Source: Anaspis maculata (lineage: Eukaryota > Arthropoda > Insecta > Coleoptera > Scraptiidae). From it: a DNA stretch of 64,000 nt. Where the stretch lies: positions 11,855,262 to 11,919,261 of the forward strand of contig OX421962.1 in the NCBI GenBank assembly GCA_949128115.1, read 5' to 3'. The notes beneath the pieces are model-generated. The model ran no database searches. It saw only the letters and a program-made list of their open reading frames with translations, and was not told where the DNA came from. Positions 43,160 through 51,830 of the stretch are shown here, piece after piece (the stretch's first letter is position 1; every line of letters starts with the position of its first letter). Both the position numbers and the translations under genes were made by a program.

Positions 43160-43330
43160 AGCAGCATAGCAGTCTTGGCATTTTGAAGGTTGGGTACATT
43201 CCAGCAACACAACAACAGAAAGGAATTCGCAACATCTAGAATACATAGTAACTTATTCTCATTAAACGGCAGAAGGCCGAGGCAAAAATAGAGCTAGGCT
43301 ACGACCCTGGCCAAATTCATTATCATCTGT
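43160..43330. repeat. Dispersed repeat, copy 1 (pairs with 44,795-44,910)
   Basis: Shares AACAACAGAAAGGAATTCGCAACA-like sequence and the CAGAAGGCCGAGGCAAAAAT block with the segment at 44,795-44,910. Probably LTR-derived, because the second copy lies just upstream of a TATA box and a primer-binding-site-like sequence. Confidence 0.55.
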
Positions 43331-43334
43331 CGAT

Positions 43335-44135
43335 GGCAAGCTAACAATGAATTATTACAACAAGGGGTACTTATCGAAATCCGGCTGCGCTGCTGGGGGA
43401 TCCTCTTTACCTCGCTTTCACTTCTTCTGATCGATGTCAGTTTTTTGCGCCACTACGCGGTGCACAGCGATATTGTCACAGGCTTATGGGCCTATGCCTT
43501 TTTCAGCCCGTTTTCACTGCCTGATAGGACTCTTCGTGGGTCATCTAGGCAAGCCTCGGAGTTTCGCGATTCAATTTTTTTTTTGGCCTGCTTAAAAGAA
43601 AGTAGGATCTTACCTTTGTTTAAAAAATAACGACAGGCCCTAGCCTCCACCATGTCGCAGGCTTTGTCTAGCATAATGTTCTTTTACACGGGTTCACAGC
43701 TAAGCAAGCATCGAAAACAAAGAAAGCTGAATGTCCCCACTTGATGATTCACATCAAGGCAACAAGCACTTAGTTTCATCCGAAAAACCAGGTCATGTTG
43801 CTCCACCAACTTTCAACGTCAAAATGACATTTTGCGTCACAGAGCGGGCTTTGAATTTTGCGGTGGGGGAAAAAGCATAAACAGTCAGCGCCAGCGCACA
43901 AAAAACAGGGGAGCGGTGACGCGGCCAGTGATCACAATGTTTTCCTGCTGGGGCGAAGCAGAATAACAAAAGAAACTTGGGTACGGCAGTACCAAGCAAA
44001 TTTCGTTCCAGCGACTAATTTACTCGCGAAAAGACCCGGCTTTTGGTTCAGATGACGGTAAGAACCGAATTTCTGGTCGTCTGTAGCAGCTGTCTACAGC
44101 TTGGGTGGATTCCTGATCATCTCTTCGGCCGCCAT
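43335..44135. other. Unrecognised timeout intron sequence
   Basis: Only short domain-free frames (for example 43,793-43,999 -, and 43,858-44,055 +). No structure was noted. Confidence 0.4.
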
Positions 44136-44139
44136 TCAA

Positions 44140-44410
44140 CGGTCAGCTCAGAACTGGCACGGACCGGGGTAATCCGACTGTCTGCATGACTCTGGTGGGT
44201 GGTATTGTTGGCATGTTGTGCCGTGGCGGCACGAGCGCTGCATGCAGGCAATGGAAAGTATTCTCGTCACAATTGGTGCACACAGATGAGATGTGATGAT
44301 AACGCCGACGTGTCCTATCGTGGCCAGTTGCGGCGCATGCAGGCGATGGAAAGCTCTGGTGGCACAGGTGGTGCATTTTGGCGATGGCAACGCCGGCAGC
44401 ACAAAATAGA
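44140..44410. repeat. GC-rich dispersed repeat, copy 1 (pairs with 46,640-46,890)
   Basis: Shares TTGGCATGTTGTGCCGTGGCGG-type sequence, GCGCTGCATGCAGGC and GATGGAAAG with 46,640-46,890. Internally it repeats the TGCAGGC(A/G)ATGGAAAG word about every 80-100 bp. Both strands are open for long stretches, which reflects the repeat. Confidence 0.7.
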
Positions 44411-44794
44411 GAAATCACAATTCAGGTAGATATCTCCGGTTCCTGGACGCTCGAACAAATTTTATTGGGTCAAATTGTGAGAAAATCTGAAGTTTTAACA
44501 TTTCGATAATTTTGACATTTTTGAAAATTCAAGTTGAACGATATCTTGAAAAAGTGGCTTTTTTGGTCCATCCGGTAAACCTAGTGACAAACTAATTGGA
44601 CCTTTCTATGGCTGAACTGGATACCGCCAAGAAGTGCCAGTAGACTTCAAACCAATTGCTGCGTTCTATTTTGTATGGCTGAAGTGATTTTAAGGCGAAA
44701 TACAACCAGATGGCCGTATTCCCGCAACTATCGTCTGGTTATGGGAAAGGTCTGACAAACAAGACGCAAGCTACCCATGGATTCATTCTCATGA

Positions 44795-45275
44795 CTTAAC
44801 AGAAGAAAGATTCACAACACCTAAAATACGTACTAATTCCAAATGAACGTCAGAAGGCCGAGGCAGAAATAGACCTAAATCACTGTTACCGGCCCGGCCA
44901 GAACGAGGCAAGGCCAACGCTCGTTCTTTCGCTGCTATATAAACCGACGCTTACATGATTCTCCTCAGTCGTTCAGCAGTCCTGAGCCGACACACATCGA
45001 CTTCGCACAGCACGTCTGCAGACGGCCTTCGCCCCGATGCTTCCCATCAACAGTCACCTGTACCAAACCATTGGCTCCTCTCAGGGCCAAAGCATCGGCT
45101 CCTCTTGGGGCCACCCTTCTGAACCATCCGCCGAGCGGACAACGTCCGCTAGCGAGACCTCAGGTCTTTCCACCACCATCAAAAGCGCGTTTCCGCCGGA
45201 GTCTGAAAGCTCCGCCTTTCACCCTGGTCGCGCCTCTTTCGCCCTTGGCATCGTGGCGAGCCCAACGTGGGGCTT
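44795..45275 (+). repeat. LTR-like segment with TATA box and primer-binding-site-like end
   Basis: A TATATAAA box at 44,937-44,944 is followed about 25-30 bp later by TCAGTCGTTCAGCAGT, an arthropod initiator-like sequence. At 45,252-45,271 the sequence TGGCGAGCCCAACGTGGGGC closely resembles the TGGCGCCCAACGTGGGGC primer-binding sites of insect LTR elements. Together with the upstream dispersed repeat this suggests a 5' LTR and the start of an element whose interior was lost. The 121-codon + frame at 45,037-45,402 lies across it and has no recognised domain. Confidence 0.45.
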
Positions 45276-45420
45276 TTCTGGAACCGCAGTTCCGGACGAA
45301 TCCACCGACGCCCTGAGCATCACCGAGGAGTCGAGCAAAAACCGGACGTCTCCATTCACTTCGACAAATCCCTCTCTACAGATATTTTCACGAAATCGTT
45401 GACTTGAATAGAGCCGTATA

Positions 45421-46436
45421 CAGGGTGTTTCCAAAATGGTGATACAAACTTCTGGGGGAGATTCCCCATCAAGAATGGACCAGGAAAAATATACCTTTGA
45501 TGTCCTAAAATGCTCTGTTGAAAATTTACAGGGTGTTCAAGTTGAATCTTCAAAATCGATTTTTTGATATATGTTTTGAACCGTTCAACTGATTTTGTTT
45601 GAATTTGGAACAAAGTCAACCAGAATAGGTCTCTATCGAATAATAGCAACGTGTTTAGAGAACATAATCAGGGGCGTAGATAATGGGGAATGTTGTCATA
45701 TTCCCCCCCCCCCCTATTTTTTTCTCTCTTAGCTATTTCCCAAATTGTTCTAATTTTTGGATTTTACGTCCAATTTAGAAAAAAGTTACACTTGCAAAAT
45801 TGTGATTAATGGCTTCATTTTCGAGATATTTGGGTTTGAAACTTTGGAAAACATCTCGAAATCGCCACTTTCAATGAGCCCAATTGTTTTTCCCCTGAAA
45901 ACTTCTCGTTTCTCAGAAAAAATAGTGGTTCATCAACTTAGAAATTCTAGAGAACCTATTTCTGCTGATAAATCCTCAGGTTTTTTTTATTCTAATTTTT
46001 AGGCCTTTGTAAGTGGCAATTTCGAGATGTTTTCCGAAAACGAAGCCTCTAATCAAAACTTTGCAAGAGTAACTTTTTTCTCTAAATTGAACGTAGAATC
46101 CAAAAATAAGAACAATTTGGAAAAATAGCTAGGGGTGTGAAAAATAGGGGGGTAAAAATGAGGACACCCCTCATTATCTACACCCCTGAACTTTTTTCCT
46201 CAACACGTTACTATTATCCGATAGAGACTTATTTCAGCTAATTTTATTGAACGTTTGAACAAAATCGGTTAAACGGTTCAAAACTTATGTCAAAAAATCA
46301 GTTTTAAAAAGTCAACTTGAACACCCCGTAACTTTACAACAGAGCATTTCAGGACATCAAAGGTATATTTTTCCTGCTCCATTTTTTATGGGAAATCTCC
46401 CCTAGAAGTTTGTATCGCCATTTTAGAAACAGCCTG
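45421..46436. mobile_element. Foldback element, ~440-bp arms, TIR CAGGGTGTTTC, TA duplication
   Basis: The left end CAGGGTGTTTCCAAAATGG and right end CCATTTTAGAAACAGCCTG are inverse. Further pairs include GATGTCCTAAAATGCTCTGT with ACAGAGCATTTCAGGACATC and TTTTGAACCGTTCAAC with AAACGGTTCAAAA, giving arms of about 45,421-45,870 and 46,005-46,436. TA lies at both borders (45,419-45,420; 46,437-46,438). A related, one-ended copy occurs at 52,785-53,220. Frames inside have no domain. Confidence 0.87.
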
Positions 46437-46639
46437 TATACTAGGGTTTTTGTTTGAATAAGGGAACTTTCTTCATAATATGAAAAGTACAGTATTCGCA
46501 TAGGTAAACATAGACAGATGAACTACAAAATATATTCCGAATAAACACACGGAGAATTTTAAAACTGCGAAAAATTAAATTGAAAAATGTTAAGATTCAT
46601 TGAAAAACTATTCAAAAAATTCAATCACTGGCAGAAATC
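46437..46639. other. Short intronic spacer
   Basis: AT-rich, nothing recognised. Confidence 0.4.
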
Positions 46640-46890
46640 AACGGCGGCCTCACTGTCAGAGCAGTGGCGACAACGTGTTCCGTTGGCACGTTGTCTCGTG
46701 GCGGCACAAGCGATGCATGCAGGCGATGGAAAGTGTTGGCATCACAGGCGGTGCATACAGGCGAGGCGACGGCGGCAACGTTTTTCGACGTGGGTAGACG
46801 ACAGAAAGTTCTGGCGGCACAATCACTGCATTTGGGCGAAGGAAAGCCGATTGCATAAACGGTGCAAACAGGCCATGGAAAGAGGTGGCG
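46640..46890. repeat. GC-rich dispersed repeat, copy 2 (pairs with 44,140-44,410)
   Basis: Same words in the same order as copy 1 (GGCGGCACAAGCGATGCATG, GCGATGGAAAG, GGCGGTGCATACAGGC), about 2.5 kb away and also inside the timeout intron. Confidence 0.7.
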
Positions 46891-46899
46891 GCTAGGCGT

Positions 46900-47480
46900 C
46901 ATTCCATTGAGTGCCATACGAAACGACCTATCGTGGGAAAACAAATGGGTTACCTCACGAACCACGAAGTCGGCCAGTTAGAGCTTGCAGCAGTCTGGGA
47001 AAGAAACGGTCGCCTGCGGTTCTACTCAGGAATGATACTAATGACAGCGATTGAACGAAAAAGGCCCAATTTTCAAATGCCGTCGCTTTTATCTTGAATT
47101 TTTCCACTCGTCCCGAGCCGGCGTTCCGCTTCTGCGTATCAGACGTATCATGACTAGTAGCCGAAAAGCACTAGCTTTGTTCTAGTGGCATAACAAGCGC
47201 AGCGGAAAATCGGATCATTACAAAGTTCAGGTCGAAACAAAAATTTTGGATGACTAACTTCAAGGTCTATGTTGCTGAAAAGAAGATTTGATTGTGTCCA
47301 AGTCCAAGATTATCAAATACAATTTCACCCTGGATGAATTTTTAGTTCGGGTCATCAGGGCTGATTTCACTGTGTTGAACGTGTTTTTGTTTGCATGCTT
47401 CGGATTAGCTCTGATTTCATACTTATACACGCACGTATTATGGATTCAACGTGATTCAACTGGTGATTATTGAATTTGTT
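46900..47480. other. Unrecognised timeout intron sequence
   Basis: A + strand frame at 47,288-47,473 contains a hydrophobic run (LNVFLFACFGLALISYLY) but no start context or splice support. Confidence 0.4.
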
Positions 47481-47484
47481 GAAT

Positions 47485-47640
47485 GTTTCTCCGCTGATGA
47501 TGTCTACCGCGGTACCCGTGTCAGCAATAAATTTCACATCCGTGCTGTTTACCTCTACAACTTTTGTATTTTTTTTTCTTCTGTTCTTTAGTTTTTAATG
47601 TCTTGATCACTTCAGCTATAGGTACTGATTATTTTGGCAT
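47485..47640 (-). pseudogene. Gypsy-type aspartic protease fragment, copy 1
   Basis: The - strand reads VEVNSTDVKFIADTGTAVDI then ISGETFN. D-T-G with following A-x-x-x is the catalytic motif of retroelement aspartic proteases. It closely matches the copy at 49,851-50,039. It lies about 45 bp upstream of timeout exon c. Only this piece is present. Confidence 0.75.
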
Positions 47641-47685
47641 AGCTGGGAAATCGGGTCACGCATTGAACTGACTTTTTTTTCGCAG

Positions 47686-47887
47686 ATTGACCAACCCGAA
47701 GATCGTGCGGGCCTGCGGCCTGGCCCTCCAGACGTTTGACACCAATTCGGTCAACACAAATCACTGCATCGTTAAACTTCTGCATCGCGTCGCCTTCGAT
47801 TGCAAGATGTACGTAATGCTGTTCCAAGTTTCGATGTTCCGGTCGTTCCAGAAGATTTACGCCCGCAAGGAATTCCCACAGTACAAA
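47686..47887 (+). CDS. timeout: timeout (TIMELESS homologue), internal exon c
   Basis: The acceptor TTTTTTTTCGCAG and donor GTGAGT flank a 202-bp exon. It encodes LTNPKIVRACGLALQTF, then TNSVNTNHCIVKLLHRVAFD and MLFQVSMFRSFQKIY. This is the most conserved part of the TIMELESS central region: an NPKxVRACGLAL helix and the TNHCxxKxLHRxAxDxKM block that are shared by vertebrate TIMELESS and insect timeout and distinguish them from circadian tim. It ends in phase 0 after a Tyr-Lys pair. A shadow frame of 131 codons overlaps in another register and is not real. The gene acts in replication-fork stability and sister cohesion. In some insects it also contributes to light entrainment. Confidence 0.93.
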
Positions 47888-47986
47888 GTGAGTCGCATTG
47901 CCCCCGGACGTGTACGACACACATGTGCTCTTTTGCGTCCGCAATCGAATTTATTCCTCATATTATTGTTTTGCTCTGTCCCACAG

Positions 47987-48132
47987 GAACTCGTCAAGTT
48001 CGCCACTTACGTCGTCAGGCAGTTCATCAAAGTCGCCGAGACCAACAAGAAGGTGTACATCGAAGCGCTGTTTTGGAAAAACAACAAGGAGGCCTACGAC
48101 ATCGAACACGGCTACGGAAAATACCAGGAGCA
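47987..48132 (+). CDS. timeout: timeout (TIMELESS homologue), internal exon d
   Basis: Separated from exon c by a 99-bp intron (acceptor TGTCCCACAG). It encodes ELVKFATYVVRQFIKVAETN, then KKVYIEALFWKNNKEAYDIE and HGYGKYQEQ. The EALFWKN motif followed by the GYG is diagnostic of TIMELESS proteins at this position. The donor is GTAAGT, leaving two bases that the exon at 51,058 completes to a Gln codon. The next intron, of 2,925 bp, holds a protease fragment of a gypsy-type element and a GT microsatellite. Confidence 0.93.
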
Positions 48133-49700
48133 GTAAGTGTTGGTTTTGCTCGGGGCTTGTCACGATTGATTGATCGATTGATGTCAGATTTATAACCAAA
48201 TTGGCAGTTATCATGTGTTCGTGCACTGTTGCTGGATGTGTTTGCGGTAATTTGCGTCCAATTCGAGTTTGGTGTGCTTATTCGGTGTTAATTTATGGCT
48301 GAATTAATAATTATCCATTATCAATGGTTTAGTGAAAAACAATGTTGCAGGCGCGGCAGGCAAGAACGATAAAAAGGGGTTGCTGCAAGCTATTGGGACG
48401 TGAAGCAAGAAGCAAGACCCGTTTTAACGTAGCTCTTGACGGTGTAGACGACCAGGGGGTCTCAGTACATGTCTATGCTCCGGACTAACAACCGTAAATT
48501 ATGATTTTGTATTGTAACTGCCAAGATATAACGCTACGCGAAAGCTATTTTGTAGCAACTTTTTTTTTCTGTTTTCTACAACTTTGCACACGAGAAGTCG
48601 CAAAGCCGAGCGTGGTGGTGAAACGGGCAGGGATTTGAAGGGAATAAATCTCTGCGATTTCGTAAATGATGGAGCAAATCAAATAACCGGGAGTAGAGAC
48701 GATGAAAAAAAAAGAAGGGACCGGAAAATGTTTTTATGTGCAAAGTTGTGTGCGTATATGTGTCTGTTAGTGTGCAATGGGAAAAAGAGACAACGCAAGA
48801 GCTATAAACAAATCGCCGGGCGAGTTATGTCATAAATCTCTGGGATGTCAAAGTTTTGTGCCCGCTCTCTCTGCTTCGTCGACGGAAACTTCGTATATAA
48901 ATGTCTTTTTACTCGTGCTCCTAGCATACACACACACACAAACTGTTTACTTATTTGCGAATTCCAATACAAAACGAATCCAACTCGGAGATTCGGCATT
49001 TCGGACACACAAGACGCAAGGCAAAAGGGGAGGAGGATGGGCTCTGGGGTGTATGGAGAGAACATTATGGCGGTGGAGAACATCTCCCGGGCGAGCGCCA
49101 GACTTCCTCCTCCTGGGGGGCTTTGTTGTCGGCCACTTCCTTTTGTGATGCTCATTGGCTGCGGTCGCACCGCCGGCCGTGTGGACCCGAGGAGAATGTC
49201 CGAAAACGTCAATAGTTTGGATTTGGAATGTATAACTTTTTTGTGTGTTGATGCTGTTATTGGTTCGTTCCTGCTGTGTGTCGTCGGGAGTTGAACTTTT
49301 CTTTTGTGCTGCACGTAATGATGCTAGCGTACCTACACCTGAATCGTGCGGTCGAAAATCTCCAGCAGGCCCAGGTCAGCGAGGGATTGTTGATGATAAC
49401 CCTTGTCGTGTTGGTGCCCTTGGTCAGTTCTATTATTCTTCCCAGTCCACTGGTGATAAGAACATCACTGTTCAAAAATGTGCTGGCTTGGCTTTGGTGA
49501 GCTCGTGTTCAATTTTGCCAAAACAGTTCGAGGATCGCATTGTTCCACAGTTCAAGCCCGCCAGGTTCAGGTCAAGTTCGAGATACATTTTAATACTTAG
49601 AGCAGGGTTTGTAACGTCTTACCGCTTTGCGTACGTTTGTTACGTCCTTCTTCTCAAATCACGTGTTTTGAAACATTATGATACGTGAACTGGAGTAGAT
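48133..49700. other. timeout intron, unrecognised part
   Basis: Frames of up to 170 codons overlap on both strands around 48,777-49,314. None has a known domain, they are mutually exclusive, and the region lies in an intron. A short CACACA run is near 48,930. Confidence 0.45.
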
Positions 49701-50060
49701 CCAGCTCAACTAAAACTCAAAAGTGACCAGGCACTGCCATCTTCTACGATGTTATCGGCTTCAGCTGTGTTATCGCTGTATTGCAGGTTCGCTCTGAATT
49801 TATTGCAAACACGTAGTCTTTCCTCTGCACAATACGGCTGTGTTATTGATTCATCGTAATTCAACTGTTGATTCTTTGGATTTGTTGGGTCTTTCTCTGC
49901 TGATAATGTCTACCGCGGTACCCGTGTCAACAATGAATTTCATATCCGTGCTGTTTACCTTGACGATAACTTTCAGAATTGTTTTGTTTCTGTTTACTGC
50001 GACGTTGAAAGATGTATCGAATGAAGTTGCATCGAGCACTCAACATCCAACAGATGAAAA
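49700..50060 (-). pseudogene. Gypsy-type aspartic protease fragment, copy 2
   Basis: The - strand frame 49,851-50,039 encodes NRNKTILKVIVKVNSTDMKF then IVDTGTAVDIISRERPNKS, a retroelement aspartic protease N-terminal half with the D-T-G catalytic motif. Downstream on the same strand (about 49,700-49,850) the sequence continues in broken frames. It shares nearly the same piece as 47,485-47,640, so both derive from one element family. Confidence 0.78.
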
Positions 50061-50742
50061 CGTATCTGGTGTTCTCACTTGCTCTCTAATTTGGTTGCAT
50101 ACCGTCTCTCGTTACCAACAAGCTGTCACTACAACTTGACGTTATCGTTCGCGACAGTACGGTCGAGAACATGTTATTTCTCATTGTCTCCTAACTAAAA
50201 ACCATTTTTCATCCCAGTAATTCATGCGCATACGCTCAGTAATATTTTACATTTCATGAAAAAAAAAATGTATATAACGCCCTCGTTTAGGTTCATCCAA
50301 TTATTTTCGCAACATGTGTGCCACCCAGCCTGAATAATTTCATTTATAGAAAGGGCACCTGCACGAGTACACTGAAACTTAACGGGGTCTAATTTATGAT
50401 ATTTACATGCTTTTCCGCGCTTTCTACCTTCCGCATTCTGTGTTTCAAACCGACAAACATAGGCACAGCAGCTAGCAGCAGCAGCACACACCACCACGCG
50501 AAATGTTATATATCGTGCAATTTCCCGGAATAAACAGAAGAATGCCTCCCGCAAACAACCCATTTATGTTATTATTACACAAATGTTTTGGCATGCTGAG
50601 GGAATTAAATTTCACATTATAAACTAGATTTACTGCCGCCACCGCCACCGCTCCGGGTATAACGCGGGGGCTGCTGTGTTGTAGTTAGTTAGTTGCAGAG
50701 AGGAGAAGGAAGGAAGCGCGCGTATTGCCCCTGCCCGCCTTA

Positions 50743-50745
<3 letters not shown>
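50060..50745. other. timeout intron, unrecognised part
   Basis: No domain or repeat except short low-complexity patches (GCCGCCACCGCC near 50,635). Confidence 0.45.

Positions 50746-50825
<80 letters not shown>
50746..50825. repeat. (TG)n microsatellite
   Basis: Uninterrupted run of about 40 TG units in the intron before exon e. The poly-Thr/His and Val/Cys frames here are artefacts of it. Confidence 0.97.
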
Positions 50826-50826
<1 letters not shown>

Positions 50827-51057
50827 TGGTATTATAGAGCAGTTGAAGCCGCAAACTTGCGGCCAGACGTTTTCATTAAGCTGCCATCCAGACTCCAGAC
50901 AGTCACTTCATGCGCGTCTCTCCGCCCGAGTCCGCGAGGAAACGCTTTTGTGCCACTTGCATCCTTGAATTTCCAAGCTCGCAAAACGAGAAAGAGAAGA
51001 AAAGGAACAGGCCAGAAAAAAAGCATCAAATTGAATAAATTATTCTTTGTGTTGCAG

Positions 51058-51152
51058 ACACCAGAAAGGAGCGGGAGCGGCCTGGAGCGAGGAGCAGGAG
51101 GACGAACTGCGCCGCTTATTTATGGAGCATCGCGAGAACCGAGTGCAAGACG
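51058..51152 (+). CDS. timeout: timeout (TIMELESS homologue), internal exon e
   Basis: The acceptor TTTGTGTTGCAG opens an exon encoding HQKGAGAAWSEEQEDELRRL then FMEHRENRVQD and one base of the next codon. WSxEExxxLxxLFxEHR is the first of two SANT-like helical modules in the TIMELESS C-terminal half. The donor is non-canonical: G|GCAAGT, a GC-AG intron. With this site the split Asp codon joins in frame to DVVDW at 56,832. The nearest GT (five bases downstream) gives the wrong phase. The intron is 5,679 bp and is dominated by an integrase-derived satellite, a foldback and an RT relic. Confidence 0.9.
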
Positions 51153-51830
51153 GCAAGTGCAAGCGAGGAGGGGTGGGATTGTGTGCGGGAGAATCCGTCG
51201 CTCGCTCGCACAGTTTTTCCCTCTTCGGCTTTTGAATTTATTATTATGCGCTGGTTTAGGAATCGAGTCAATCTCGCGCTGCGTCGCGCGCGACCGGCTC
51301 AAAGAACGTTTGTCGGGGAGTTATGGGACAGTTTGAAATGCACTGGAGGGAGAATCGTGGACTTGATGCGGACATAATTCCGGCATTTCCGGTTCCCCGA
51401 AATGGAAAAGACTCGCTTGTGTGATACACGGACTGTAAAAAATCGACTGACAAAACCTATCAAGAATTCATTTTTCTCAGAAAGAGCGTATGAATTTACA
51501 AAAAGTGGTCATTCGGGCGTAATAAAATGAACAATCCAACGTGCTTGTCGAATGTTGCAAAGAACGGACGTCTGTGAGATGCAAAAATACCGTATTAAGT
51601 AGTTTTGAATCAAGTCTAGCCGTTGTTGTCCTTCACTTGATTCAGTTCAGTTTCCAGGGCGAAAAACATCCCATCCAAGTCAACCCTTTGGTGGCGATAC
51701 ATCTTATCCCTTCCATCATACCTTCAACATTCTCACACACCTACGCTCTCTGACCTACATTCCTGATCCCTCAACTCTGGTGAAAATTTCATCAATTTAT
51801 ATGTGTATTATTTGTAAAAATTAGTCTTAG
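51153..51830. other. Start of the GC-AG timeout intron, unrecognised
   Basis: No repeats or domains noted. A CTTTCAACATTCTCACACAC-type segment near 51,710-51,780 recurs at 51,955-52,030. Confidence 0.4.

Noticed and set aside
46587..46965. Cys/His-containing frames that recall zinc fingers
   Set aside because: Spacing of Cys and His does not fit C2H2 fingers and arises from the repeated TGCAGGCGATGGAAAG word.
48777..49314. Overlapping frames of 123-170 codons on both strands
   Set aside because: They lie within a timeout intron, exclude one another, and show no domain.
50630..50968. Frames with long His-Thr or Val-Cys runs
   Set aside because: They are translations of the TG microsatellite.
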